64,000 nucleotides of DNA from Pegoplata infirma. Lineage: Eukaryota; Arthropoda; Insecta; Diptera; Anthomyiidae. Shown here piece after piece: positions 33,394 through 43,782 of this stretch (position 1 is its first letter; the number at the start of each line of letters is the position of its first letter). The notes under the pieces are model-generated. The model did not search any database. It worked only from the letters and a program-made list of their open reading frames with translations, and had not been told where the DNA came from. The stretch spans positions 170,469,923 to 170,533,922 of the forward strand of contig OY992540.1 of NCBI GenBank assembly GCA_963921195.1, read 5' to 3'. The position numbers and the translations under genes are program-made.

Positions 33394-34362
33394 CAAATTT
33401 TTTTTTTTTTTGAAATTCAAAATCGTCGGGATCGGAAAAGTTACCTTTTCGGGTCAATATTACCACAAAAAATATTGGACCTGTATGACAATGTTTTTTT
33501 TACCTTTTTTGACTTGAAAATCGAAAAGTTCCGAATAAAGTGAAAAAAAAAAATTATTGACAGATTAAAACGAAAAATGTTGCTAACAATAGTTTTTAGC
33601 TGTAATTGAGAACAGGGTATAATTCGCTAAAACACGGTTTTATTATTTTTTTTTAACATCAATTGAGATAATTAAATTTTGTACAATTTTTTATATAAAA
33701 AAAATTAAATAATATTAAATTAATTAATAGTTAAATTAAGTATGTTGTATATAAATCGTTTATATATATCCTGCTCAGCAGTGTGATGCGATAACGTACA
33801 CTTTTAAATTTTTTGTTATAGAAAATTAAGTAAACTTGTTGCCTTGTTTCCAGTGCACTGATTTTTTTTTGAATGCAAAGAAAAAATGCAATGGAAACAA
33901 AACTTTTGGCGCTACTAAATCACTGGAAATTTTTAAATGTACCATTTTTTAGTTAACATCAGCTTATATTACCGATTTTAAAAATGTTTAGGGTTAATTT
34001 TTCATTTATATATTAAATTTTCTTTGGAGCAGAAAAATGTTAAAATAATCCTTTTATTATTACTACCATATTTTTTCTATGAGTGTATAGTATGAATTTT
34101 ATATTCGAAAACAAGTTTTTTTTTCACTTTTTCTAAAAATAATAATTTGTTCTTTTTTTTTATTAGGAATAAAAAAAGGATCCACGTGTAATGTCATGTT
34201 TCCATTAGGATGGTTTGGGTCACAGTACATGAGGTTTGGGTAAAACAAAGTGTTTTAAGAAAATTTAGGCCCACATTTGTCGTTTCGTGGCATCAAAAAC
34301 CACTTAAAATAGTGTCAAATACACAAAGTTGACATCACTGATTTTGAAAAGTCACAAATAGC
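33394..34362. other. AT-rich unannotated stretch
   Basis: No gene or clear element. TTCTATGAGTGTATAG at about 34077-34090 resembles the right end of the MITE at 8632-15035, but no left end is evident. Confidence 0.4.
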
Positions 34363-34369
34363 ACAGTGA

Positions 34370-34669
34370 CACAGACTAATACAGACTCGACATAAGTGAC
34401 AGGTGTCAAAAAAGTATTCTTTAACCATATGGTTAATATTTTCAAATTATTCTACGAATTAGGTTAGAAAGAGAAAACTGATATAACGCGCCATAAGAAA
34501 AATGGATGCCAGATCGGTTTTTGTTGTTTCACTCACTCCTAAGTCGTAGAAAGTGTTGCCATGTTAGCTTAAAACTAGCAAAAAAACTCTATGTTTTCTC
34601 CTAAAATCGCTTAGTTTTTCCCCATTTTTTCTTATAAAACTCTACTGTCGAGTCTGTATATAGTCTGTG
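34370..34669. mobile_element. 300-bp MITE, family with 7-bp TSD, copy 2
   Basis: Same length and ends as 4223-4522 and very similar in sequence. The flanking duplication ACAGTGA is exact (34363-34369, 34670-34676). Confidence 0.9.
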
Positions 34670-34683
34670 ACAGTGATACAGAA

Positions 34684-34770
34684 TCTTATACCAAATTCGC
34701 ATTAATTTTTTTAAACATGTTTAGTGCTTAAACATGTTTAAAAAAAATGAATGCGAATTTGGTATTACTT
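34684..34770. mobile_element. ~85-bp MITE, TACCAAATTCGCATT ends
   Basis: Near-perfect hairpin: TACCAAATTCGCATTAATTT on the left and its inverse (AATGCGAATTTGGTA) on the right, with AAACATGTTTA in both arms. TTA flanks both sides. It looks related to the longer MITE at 46657-46936 (TACCATATTC ends). Confidence 0.75.
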
Positions 34771-35459
34771 TCCGAATCGAAATGGGATGAAACCAAAAGC
34801 AAACGAAAGTTGACATTTTCTAAAACAAAACCTTCAAGGTTTTTTTTTTAGTTTAGTGCGGGATTTTTTTTATACATATTTGAAGTTGGTGATTTTGAAG
34901 CATTTAAAGTTTTTGTATACTAGGGTATTCAATCGATTAATCGTTAATCGGTTAAGCGACTAATTTTTGTCGATTAACTGAATAATTTAAAATTACCAAA
35001 ACAACAAATAAATCGGTTAATTTGTCTCAATTAACTGATTAATTGAAACTTCTTTTTTTAATACTTTTACTTAGTTTCTGTATTTTAAATTTTCAGTTTT
35101 AATTTAAATCACGGTTCTGCTGAAAAACGGGCCTCGAAAAAATGGGTAAACACTCTGGACATACAGCATTGTAGTATGATCCTACTAATTTGTAAAACGT
35201 CGTCAAACAAATATTTCATCGAGCTACTAAAAAGATATTTCGGTTTAAAAATAAAAATGGACCTGGTAACCTTGGCAATACTTTTTATACATTGCTACCA
35301 ATTTAAATTTATCTAAAATTTGTTCATATGTTGAATCCGAATCATAGAATTGGTCTATTACATCGGGAGGGCTTTCGATTTACCGTACTGTAAAAAGCTC
35401 AAATTTTCGCTGTGTTCTGGACTCTATAAAACAGCGATGTTTAATTTCAAAACTTTATA

Positions 35460-36076
35460 CCCTATTCTCACTTATAGTTTTAAATCGTTTTTAGCAATTA
35501 TTTTTAGCATTTTCTGTCAATATACTGTAATAGAATAAAGAAAGTGCTAAACTCAGAAAATTATGTAAGTTACTACATGTTAGTTGTTTGTATATTTTAC
35601 AGTAGTTAGTTGTTTTCAACTACAAAGTCAGTTGTTTTTGTATGAAAAATATCAAACAACTATTTCTGTTAGTTATTTAAAGTCGTTTTTTTGAACAACT
35701 AACAAAAAACTACTGTGATGTAGTAACAGTTATTTAAAGTAGTTAATTTTATTTTTTTATCTCTGAAAAATTTTCAAGGTTTTTTTTCAAAAAAATAATT
35801 TTTTTATTTTTTTTATTTTTCAAAACTTATTTAAAAAAAAAAAAAACTTGGAAAAAATTTGGTCTTCAATTTTTTTTTTGAAAAATGTTTTGGAAAAAAA
35901 AATTATATATTGATTATTTTATTTTTACTACATTTTAGTTGTTTTGACTACAAATGTAAGTTGTTTTTACAAAGTAGTTATTTTAACTGACATTTTCAGT
36001 TGATTTTACCAACGTAATTTTTTGAGTGTAAAAATATTGCTGCTAAAACGGTTTAAAACTGTACGTGTGAATAGGG
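35460..36076. mobile_element. MITE with CCCTATTCTCAC ends, carrying another MITE
   Basis: The left end CCCTATTCTCACTTATAGTTTTAAA is matched inversely by the right end (TTTAAAACTGTACGTGTGAATAGGG). TA flanks both (35458-35459, 36077-36078). Most of it is the insertion at 35550-36028. Confidence 0.7.
35550..36028. mobile_element. AT-rich MITE with AACTAACT repeats, copy 2
   Basis: The right end is CGTAATTTTTTGAGTG followed by TA; the left end is a variant (ACTCAGAAAATTATG). The body is the reverse of 21250-21735. Non-coding. Confidence 0.7.
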
Positions 36077-36500
36077 TATTAAATTACTTTTGTAATCTTG
36101 TAGACATATTTTTTCCTCACAGAGATAACGACCAATGCAGTTTTTGCAATTACGGCCCTACAAAATATTTCATTAAAAGAATAAAAATTTTAAGTTGAGT
36201 AATCCACCAATATGTATATTGTTCGGTTAATCGAACAATTCAAATTTAATCGATTACACCGTCCGACGAAAATGAACAAAAGTCGTTAAACACGAACTGC
36301 ATAATATACGTTTGAAATTAGAGACTAAGGCCACGTTCACACTACAAGAACTTACCATGGTAAATTGAGATGATTTTGTGATTTTTCTTTATGCTAGTAC
36401 AATTTAGAGTTGATTTTGTAAATCACTATGTGATTTTGTTCAAAGGAAAATCACATAGTGATTTTAAAATCACGCAAGTCTGTATACAGTATAATACGGC

Positions 36501-36917
36501 GTTCACACTTGCTGTTTTGAAGTGTTCAAGAGTGAGATGTTTAAAAAAGTCTTTGTTCTGTATCCATTACGTTTTTATTCTGTTACTGGTGTTTTGTTAA
36601 ACAACTTGTTTAAGGTCTTATATGGAGTTCACACTAGCGACCTTAAACAAGTTGTTCAACAAAACACCAGTAGCAGAATAAAAAAGTAATGGACACAGAA
36701 CAAAGACTTTTTTAAACATCTCACTCTTCAACACTTCAAAACAGCAAGTGTGAACGCCCTATTAAGTGTGAACTCCACATAATATGGCATTCACACTAGC
36801 GATCTTAAACAAGTTGTTCAACAAAACACCAGTAGCAGAATAAAAACGTAATGGACACAGAACAAAGACTTTTTTAAACATCTCACTCTTGAACACTTCA
36901 AAACAGCAAGTGTGAAC
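36501..36917. mobile_element. Cluster of three ~130-bp MITEs with TTCACACT ends
   Basis: Copy 1 runs forward (36501 to about 36620), copies 2 and 3 run backward (36627-36755, 36789-36917). Each has GTTCACACT.GC at one end and AGCAAGTGTGAAC at the other, plus AACAAGTTGTT, GAACAAAGACTTTTTTAAACA and CTCACTCTT inside. A fourth copy lies at 23460-23596. Copies 1 and 2 together make a near-perfect palindrome. The ACTTGCTGTTTTGAAG block encodes the same accidental peptide in two places. Confidence 0.85.
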
Positions 36918-37119
36918 GCCGCATAACGTTCAAATTCTTAAAAAATTAAAGTGTTTATTAATCGAATTTCCATTCAGAATTTGTTTTATAAACCTCTTAT
37001 AAGACTCTTTTAACTTTTATGAATTTGAAGGTAAATGTAGTAAAATTGCAATTACAGTTTTTCATTTCGTGATCCTGTTTCCTTTTAAAAGAACTTCAAA
37101 GTTTTAGAGGTTTAAATTT

Positions 37120-37440
37120 ATTTTTTTTTTAATATTTGTACTTGTCCTAGGATGCCACTATTGATAGAAAATGAAAGAGGAGGATCTCCCCTAATTTTTC
37201 TATTTTATTATTTTTACATATCAGGAAAATGTAGGTAGGTTACGTCCATTCAAAAATGTGTCCTTCAATATCATTCAAAATTTTCAACAAAATATTTATG
37301 ATAAAGTTTAACTTTATTCACATCGTTTTATTTCGATATGGCAAAATATAAAATGGAAAAATTAGGGAAGATTCTCCTCTTTAATCTGCCGTCACCAGTG
37401 TCATCCTAGGCCAATTACAAATATTAAAAAAAACTGTAAA
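37120..37440. mobile_element. ~320-bp foldback MITE, AATATTTGTA...CCTAGGATG arms
   Basis: The left arm AATATTTGTACTTGTCCTAGGATG and the right arm CATCCTAGGCCAATTACAAATATT are inverted repeats. GAGGAGGATCTCCCCTAATTTTTC is mirrored by AAAAATTAGGGAAGATTCTCCTC further in. Non-coding. Confidence 0.7.
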
Positions 37441-37639
37441 AAACTGTAAATGCAGTTTTACTTCATTTGATCTCTACTTTCAGACGAATATAATCCGGTT
37501 CATGTCAAATATTGGCTGTCGGCCGGTTAGTTACCGATTAAATCTCAACCATGATTAATTATTTGCTCAATTAACCAAATAAACTAAAACCCCGATAAAT
37601 TCAATATTGTATACTAAATATGCTCTACTTCAGGGTTTC

Positions 37640-38090
37640 CTGGTGGTGCTCTAATTGGACATGTGGGGTTCAGCGTCTAATCTCGCAAATACGTTTGCTA
37701 TAACCGGTATGAATTCTGTTACTGGTGTTGAATTATTAAAAATAAATCACTGTGCACCGTTGCGTATGATTGTTATTTAAAGACAATTTCAAAATAAAGT
37801 ATACGTCTCCTCTACAGTTTTCTTCAAGTCCAGCGTCCAAACTCGAAATTACGTTAGCTATAACCGGTATGAATTATTAAAAAATAAACTACTGTGCAAC
37901 GTTGCGAGTGCCCCTGCTAGTGCCCTTATTGGACATGTGGGGTTCAGCGTCCAAACTAAAGCTTGAAATTACGTTATCTATAACCGGTATGAATTATGAA
38001 AAACAAATCACTGTGCACCGTTGTGTATGATTGTTATTTCAAGGCAATTACAAAATTAAGTATACGCCTCATATACAGTTTTCAAGTAAA
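37640..38090 (+). repeat. Three tandem ~160-bp repeats with TATAACCGGTATGAATT
   Basis: TATAACCGGTATGAATT occurs at about 37700, 37860 and 37980, each preceded by CAGCGTC.AA and followed by CACTGTGCAACGTTG-like sequence. Copies 1 and 3 also share TATGATTGTTATTT...AAGTATACG. No gene. Confidence 0.75.
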
Positions 38091-38330
38091 CCAACTTAAA
38101 ATGTGTGTAAAAAAATCTCGCACTAAAGCCTAGTACTCTGTTTTTCATGGCAAAAATTTCACTTAAACTTAAAACGCCTCAAATCGCAATAAAAAAATTA
38201 TAAATCAACAACCTTTGATAGTTTTAAGAAAGAAGCTATAATAACAAAACTTAAAAGTCACTTTTTAAGGACAACTTTATTTGTATTGTAAAATAGCGTG
38301 TCCCGAAAGTGAAAAATTTTAGGTCATACC

Positions 38331-38834
38331 CCTAGAACGATGCTTATTAAAGAGCTGATTACGGGGAAAATAAAAAAAAATTGGAGGTCATCTTCAGGGC
38401 GCAACCAGCGATTAAAGTTTGCATCCGTAGTGCATTTGGTTCAAAAAATATTTTTTTTATTTTTAAAATTGACACCAAAAGTTTCGTTAAGTAAAGTACA
38501 TTAAAAAAAAAATATTTATTAAGTTTTCATGGAGCGATTTTGGTCCAGCACAACGTTTTGAAATTTTGAAAAGGTGTAATTTATTATATATTTTTTTAAT
38601 TTTTTGTATAAACCGGAGTTTGTAAGAGATCTTGTAAGATTTTGTATAAACCAGAGTTTGTAAGAGATCTTTTAATATTTTGTATAAAACGGAGTTTATG
38701 TTCCAGACTTTGTATAAAACGCTGTTTATACAACTTTATGCGTTGGTTGCGCCCTGAAGATGACTTCCAAAATTTTTGTAATTATTTTTCCCGTAATCAG
38801 CTCTTCAATAAGCATCGTTCTGGGGGTATGCCCT
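38331..38834. mobile_element. ~500-bp foldback element, AGGTCATACCCC ends
   Basis: Arms of about 95 bp are inverted repeats: ACCCCTAGAACGATGCTTAT with GGGGGTATG on the other side, CTGATTACGGGGAAAAT with TTTTTCCCGTAATCAG, and CATCTTCAGGGCGCAACC with GGTTGCGCCCTGAAGATG. The loop holds four short tandem units of TTTTGTATAAA.C.GAGTTT (38600-38735). Confidence 0.85.
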
Positions 38835-39066
38835 AAGGAAATTCCAAAATTTCCTGCTATTGTATAATAAATATGCGTGAAAACTTTTTTTTACAATATA
38901 ATTCTTCGCGTTGCCTATAATTCTTCGCGTTGGCATTTTTTTTTTTGTGAACTATGCCTAAACTAAAAAAAAACTTGAGGGTTTTGTTATGGAAAATGTC
39001 CTCTTTGATTTGCTCTTGGTTTCATCCCATTCCGATTTTGGTTGTTGCATTGTGTAATTTACGCCC

Positions 39067-39178
39067 TAATTTTGTAAAACGTAACGCGCTGCTTTGTAAA
39101 AATTTCCACTCAATTTATTGTTGTAACAAAAACAACTGACACAGACAACGCGACGCGTTGCTTTTACAAAATTAAGGG
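39067..39178. mobile_element. Short Harbinger-type MITE (TTA target)
   Basis: Inverted ends CCCTAATTTTGTAAAACGTA and TTTTACAAAATTAAGGGG, with TTA on both sides. It shares its ends with 25949-26586 and its interior (TTGTTGTAACAAAAACAA) with 31112-31220. Confidence 0.8.
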
Positions 39179-39272
39179 GTTAAATTTTCAAATAACTTGA
39201 GTTTGAGTAAAACAAATTCAAAGTGTTTCTCACAAAACAGGTTATTTTGCTTGCAATAGAAACATGCTATTA

Positions 39273-39618
39273 CCCAGCAGAAATTTAGCTGGACTGGAAG
39301 CAGTTTGTGGAAAGAAATCACTGGTCAAAGAGCGCATTCAAACCACCTGAATTCATGCACGATTTCTGTGGGCGATGTCACAGTTTAGAGCACTATTTGG
39401 TAGCGCTGATAAAGTGCTATTAAGACGCAGTAAAATCATGAAGCTCTCTATGTAGCGTTGATTTTAGCGCAGATGCAGTAAAATCTTGTATTTTTCTTAT
39501 TATAAGTAATGAGTTTTAAAAAAAAAAAACTTAACAAAAAATTAAAATTTTCTCTATTTCTTAATTTTACTACATTCTCAAGAGCGCTCTCTGAAAATTT
39601 CGATTTATTTTTGCTGGG
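39273..39618. mobile_element. 346-bp MITE, CCCAGCAGAAAT ends, just 3' of dome
   Basis: Inverted ends CCCAGCAGAAAT/ATTTTTGCTGGG with TA on each side (39271-39272, 39619-39620). AAGAGCGC and GCGCTCT motifs mirror each other inside. It starts 100 bases past the dome stop codon, so it may lie in the 3' untranslated region. A fragment of its right end lies at about 16470-16510. Confidence 0.75.
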
Positions 39619-39717
39619 TAGTCCTTAAATATTCCTATCATTAAACATTCTTAAAAATTTCCATATAATTCTCATTCAGTTAATTTGAAAATATTGAATA
39701 AAACACCACTGAGCAGT

Positions 39718-40191
39718 TTACGTATTCAGTTCTTTTCCTAATGCAACATTTGTCCCAAAATTGGCTAGTTGTTGTTGTGTTACATAACCATAAATTGTAT
39801 TGTTGTTATTATTTGGTTGTTGTGATGTTAGAGATGATGGAACATTGTTAGTTCCATTTGGTGGTAATATCGTGTCCTTATTAAAGTCCGTACTTGTTGA
39901 TTCGTGTAATTCTGTAATAACTGGTGATGTTTGATTATGATGTGATGATGACACTGTATTTAATGATGGCACATTTGTTGAGCGTGTTGATGACATATTA
40001 TTTTCAATTAATGAATGCGAATTAGCTGTTGTTGTTGGGGTTGTTGCTGCGTTAGTGGCTACCGAAGTTGCAACATTGTGATGTGCTTTTTCATCTGGCA
40101 TTGTTGCCATTTTACCTAAAGCTTCTATGCTGGTGTAACCATTTAGGGTTACAGACAAAGGCGGTGGGTGATGCGACAAAGATGGCTGAAT
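39718..40191 (-). CDS. dome: domeless-like cytokine receptor, last coding exon
   Basis: The acceptor is TTTTTTAG before ATTCAGCC (exon base 40191), phase 0, and it joins in frame to the exon at 50841-52006. It encodes 157 residues and ends LGKELNT before TAA. The sequence is low-complexity, rich in Ser, Thr, Asn and His, and has no folded domain that I recognise. Near the end is YGYVTQQQL, a Tyr-x-x-Gln motif of the kind that recruits the STAT SH2 domain after JAK phosphorylation. It is separated from the previous exon by a 10.6 kb intron full of transposons. The reading frame is intact, which argues for continued selection. The alternative is an unspliced accidental frame, but the matched splice phase and the strong acceptor argue against it. 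Naming it dome is inference from architecture. Confidence 0.8.
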   Translation of the reverse strand: MQPSLSHHPPPLSVTLNGYTSIEALGKMATMPDEKAHHNVATSVATNAATTPTTTANSHSLIENNMSSTRSTNVPSLNTVSSSHHNQTSPVITELHESTSTDFNKDTILPPNGTNNVPSSLTSQQPNNNNNTIYGYVTQQQLANFGTNVALGKELNT

Positions 40192-40485
40192 CTAAAAAAG
40201 GAAAGGAAAATGTTCAATAAAATCCGTTAAAACAATAATAGAATATATAAAAAATAGTTTAACAAAGTTTTATGATTTTTATTTTATATCATGAAAACTT
40301 TTGAAATATAACTTTATAGCAGCCGAAATAAATTAAGCAACCACCACTAAGCAATTCAATGTCATATTTGACGTTTATAAACGCCAAACTCCATGGTAAA
40401 CATCATTGTGACATTGGATTACTTGCAATCTATAGTAGAGCTTGTGCTCTACCATCAATTGTATACCATCATTTTGACGTATGAT

Positions 40486-42163
40486 TAACCTGACCAACAG
40501 CTTTTGACTGAAAAGCGGGATCGAAAGGTTGAAAAAGCGGGATTTTGATCTTAAAAGCGGGATTTTTTTTAAAAAGTGAAATTTGCTTTGAACAAACCCA
40601 CGAATACCCTCCAAAATGCACAAAATTCTGGAAATTATGTAAAAAAATGCATAAGAACTTTGACTAGAAAAATTTTATTTTGATTACGTCAGCAAACATA
40701 GTCTCTAGTCTAAGGAATTTTTTTACCAACCTTGGTATAAAATATTTAAGAATCAAAAAATTGCATATAAAAAACTAAAATTAAATCATTTTTTAAGAGA
40801 AAGTAAATCTCATATATTTTTTATAGAAAAATGTTTCAGAACTCGAGACTGTGTTTAGAAAATATTTAGATACTTATTTGACTCAGAATTAAAGAATATT
40901 TTAAAAGAAAAATTATCTAAAATTTTAAGAATTCTTCTGTAGGAAAAATGTTTAAGAATCTTATAAATTTTCTATAGAAAAAATCCATTGGCAACTATTT
41001 TAGAGTCTGACATGAATTTTTCTGAAAAAAAAATCTAAAATCGGATAATTTTTCTACAGGAAAAACGTTTCAGAATCTGATAGTTTTTTTACGAGAAATA
41101 TATTTCAGAATCTTAGAATTTATTATATGGAAAAAGAGATTTTTCCTGTTTAAATAATACTTTAGAATCAGAGAATTTTTCTATAGGAAAAGTTTTTCAA
41201 AATTTATGATTTTTTCCAACAAGAAAAATGTTTTTGAATTTTTCTATAGAAAATTATATCAGAATGTAAGTTTTTTTTGTATGAAAAATCTCCCAGAATC
41301 TGAAAATATTTCTGTCGAGAAATTTTATAAAGGAAGTGTTCTTTTAGTCTGTAAATTTTTCTTCTGAAGTTGAGTCTTAAAATTTTCTTTAGAAAAAAGT
41401 CTTAGAACCTAATAATTTTTCTATATGAAATTATCTTAGAAAACATTGGAACTTTAAAAATTTCCCTTCTTTTTTTTCCCCCTTCTCAAATATTTTCTAT
41501 CGAAAAATGCCCCTTGAAAAAATCGGTTGGATCTGATTTAATCTGTTTGGATCTAAAAAATATAATTTTATCTGATCAGGTCTTATTTAAGGATCTAATT
41601 TAAGAATTTATTTTTAGAAAAGAGTATCAGATTTTTTTTCAAGGAAGAATTTTTTAGAAACCGATAATTTTTTAGAATCTGAGATTTTTCTTTTATGAAA
41701 AATGTTTCCGCATCTGAGGATTTTTCTATACAAAAAAATTCTAAGAATCTGAGAATTAGGAAACATGTATTTAAGTTTAATACTTTTTTATTAAAAGCTT
41801 TTTTCGGAATATTCGAAGTATCACAATGAAAAAATTTTATGTAAAAATTTAATTTTAATTTATTTTTGATTTAAATCAGTCCAGTAGGGATCTTTTGTGA
41901 ACAGTTTTTTTGAGTAAACAAAATTTTTCTTAAAATTTTCTGTATACGGTAAGAAATAGTTAATATGCTCAAAAATATATTTCTCAAAATATTATTAAAA
42001 TAACCTAAAAATTGTACATGCTTTGCTATTCCAAAAATCAAAAAGCGGGTTAAAGCGGGATGAAGCGGGACTTTTGTTTAAAAAGCGGGATCGGAATTCA
42101 AGGCGGGATGAGACATCAAAAAGCGGGATAATCCCGCCAAAAGCGGGATGGTTGGTCAGGTTA
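40486..42163. mobile_element. hAT-like element with AAAAGCGGGAT subterminal repeats
   Basis: The ends TAACCTGACCAAC/GTTGGTCAGGTTA are perfect 13-bp inverted repeats. The flanks CGTATGAT (40478-40485) and CGTATGCT (42164-42171) are an 8-bp duplication with one mismatch. AAAAGCGGGAT occurs several times near each end. The interior (40790-41760) is a diverged array of the palindromic minisatellite. No transposase. Confidence 0.9.
40790..41760. repeat. Diverged palindromic minisatellite, third locus (inside a hAT)
   Basis: Repeats of TTTTTCTATAGGAAAAA and CAGAATCTGAGA-like palindromes, strongly mutated, fill the interior of the hAT at 40486-42163. Confidence 0.75.
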
Positions 42164-42171
42164 CGTATGCT

Positions 42172-42489
42172 AGTAGTGGTGGTTGTTAATCTAGACACTA
42201 TGTAAGGCCAGCAACGAAAAGCATTAATCACTTATTAACTTTAGCTGTTCTCACCCTTGATAGAAAAAAATTTCAATAAAAATAAATAAAAAGAATCGGA
42301 GAAAACAAGAAAATGTTTGACAGATACAACAACAAAATACATAGAGACTCGTTTTTCTCATTTTCTTGGATTCTTCTTTTCTACGTAGAAAATTTCTTCG
42401 ACTTCATGCTTGAGTAAAGTAACAAATAAAAGTTCCTAGACAAAAAAAAAACAGCTGATTAGCGCGTCATTTAATTATTTTGAGATTTT
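42172..42489. other. Unmarked intron DNA
   Basis: No gene or repeat boundary seen. TTTGACAGATACAACAAC and surrounding sequence look like ordinary intron. Confidence 0.4.
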
Positions 42490-43500
42490 TTATACCCTCC
42501 ACTCTAGTGATAGAGGGTATATATAAGTTTGTCATTCCGTTTGTAACACCTCGAAATATTGGTCTAAGAACCCATAAAGTATATATATTCATGATCCTCG
42601 ATCGATTTTAAGACGATCTAGCGATGTCCGTCCGTCCGTCCGTCTGTCCGTCTGTCTGTCTGTCTGTCTGTCTGTTGAAAACACGGTAACTTTTGAAAGA
42701 CTTTACGGAGGCTCCTGAAGTTTGGCATATATGTTGGGCATTTACCTGGTCAGGTTGGTATTGCAATCCAGCGAAATCGGTCCAGTGGTTCAAAAGTTAT
42801 GAGCAAAAGACTGAATTTCGGCAAGGGTTTTTCGTGAATTTATGAGATAAAAAGCACTATAACTTTCGAAAATCAATTCTGAGGATGCTGAAGCTTGGCA
42901 TATAAATTTTTCGTTCCTCCAGCCTAGTTCGTGTTGAATTTCACCCAAATCGGTCCAGTGGTTCAAAAGTTATTAGCAAAACCGTGAATATCAGATTAGC
43001 TTCACCTTAAATTCACGTGGTGAAAACCCGTTAAACCTGTTTTAAAACCATTGGTAAGTCACAAAAATATTTTAAAACGTATTTTTGTCACTCAAAAATA
43101 TTTGTATACCAAAACAAAAAAAAAATACACTCGAAAAAAATTTTACACTCAAAAAAAATTTTACACTCAAAAAAAAATTAGTAAATTTTTTTTTGAATGT
43201 AAAATTCGAAAAAATTTTACACTCAAAAAAAATTTTACTTTCAAAAAAAAAATTAGTAAATTTTTTTTGAATGTAAAATTCGAAAAAATTTTACACTCAA
43301 AAAAAAATTTACACTCAAAAAAAAATTAGATTTTTTTTTTTTTTAAAATTACTAAAAAAAAATTTTTTACACAAAATAAAATATTTATAATCATAACTGT
43401 TATTTTTTTCACGTTAGCAAATTTACTATCACTTAAAATGGGCATTGTGGAGGGTATTCATAGATTCGGCCAAGTCGAATTTAACTTTTCTACTTGTTTT
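42490..43500 (+). mobile_element. DINE-1/mini-me-like element
   Basis: The head is TATACCCTCCACTCTAGTG, the (GTCY)n tract lies at 42625-42677, and the tail is GTGGAGGGTATTCATAG...TACTTGTTTT. Two near-identical internal blocks contain CAGTGGTTCAAAAGTTAT (about 42783 and 42957). A stretch of TTACACTCAAAAAAAATT-type repeats (43125-43330) is a local expansion; it generates lysine-rich accidental frames. Closest relative: the reversed copy at 48017-49150. Confidence 0.85.
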
Positions 43501-43782
43501 AGACTTTTTTTATATTAAATATGTTTTTACTAACGATCGCGTTGTTTATTATTATTTCGTGGTTTTAGTTATGTATTATAATTGGAGGTTATAGAAAATG
43601 TTTGTGTGAAAAAACTTGTTCAAAAAGTTTTTTACTCTTTAGTGGAAAATATCGGGAAAAAATGTTCTTGCAGGAAATTTATTTTGCAGACTTTTAGCAT
43701 ATTCGCGTTGGCATGTTTTAATTTACACACGTGTTTCCCCATACATTGAAATTAAATTATTTTAAGCACCTTGAAAACACAT

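Larger units (their letters stand above)
34923..37608. mobile_element. hAT-like element with CGATTAATCGGTTAA motifs, carrying several MITEs
   Basis: An exact 8-bp duplication GTATACTA flanks it (34915-34922, 37609-37616). The start is GGGTATTCAATCGATT and the end GATAAATTCAATATT, an imperfect inverted pair. Subterminal motifs of the GATTAATCGGTTAA type occur at 34930-35045, 36215-36260 and 37510-37580. The interior holds the elements at 35460-36076, 36501-36917 and 37120-37440. Confidence 0.75.

Noticed and set aside
43051..43329. Lysine-rich open frames
   Set aside because: Low-complexity translation of TTACACTCAAAAAAAATT repeats inside a DINE-1 element.
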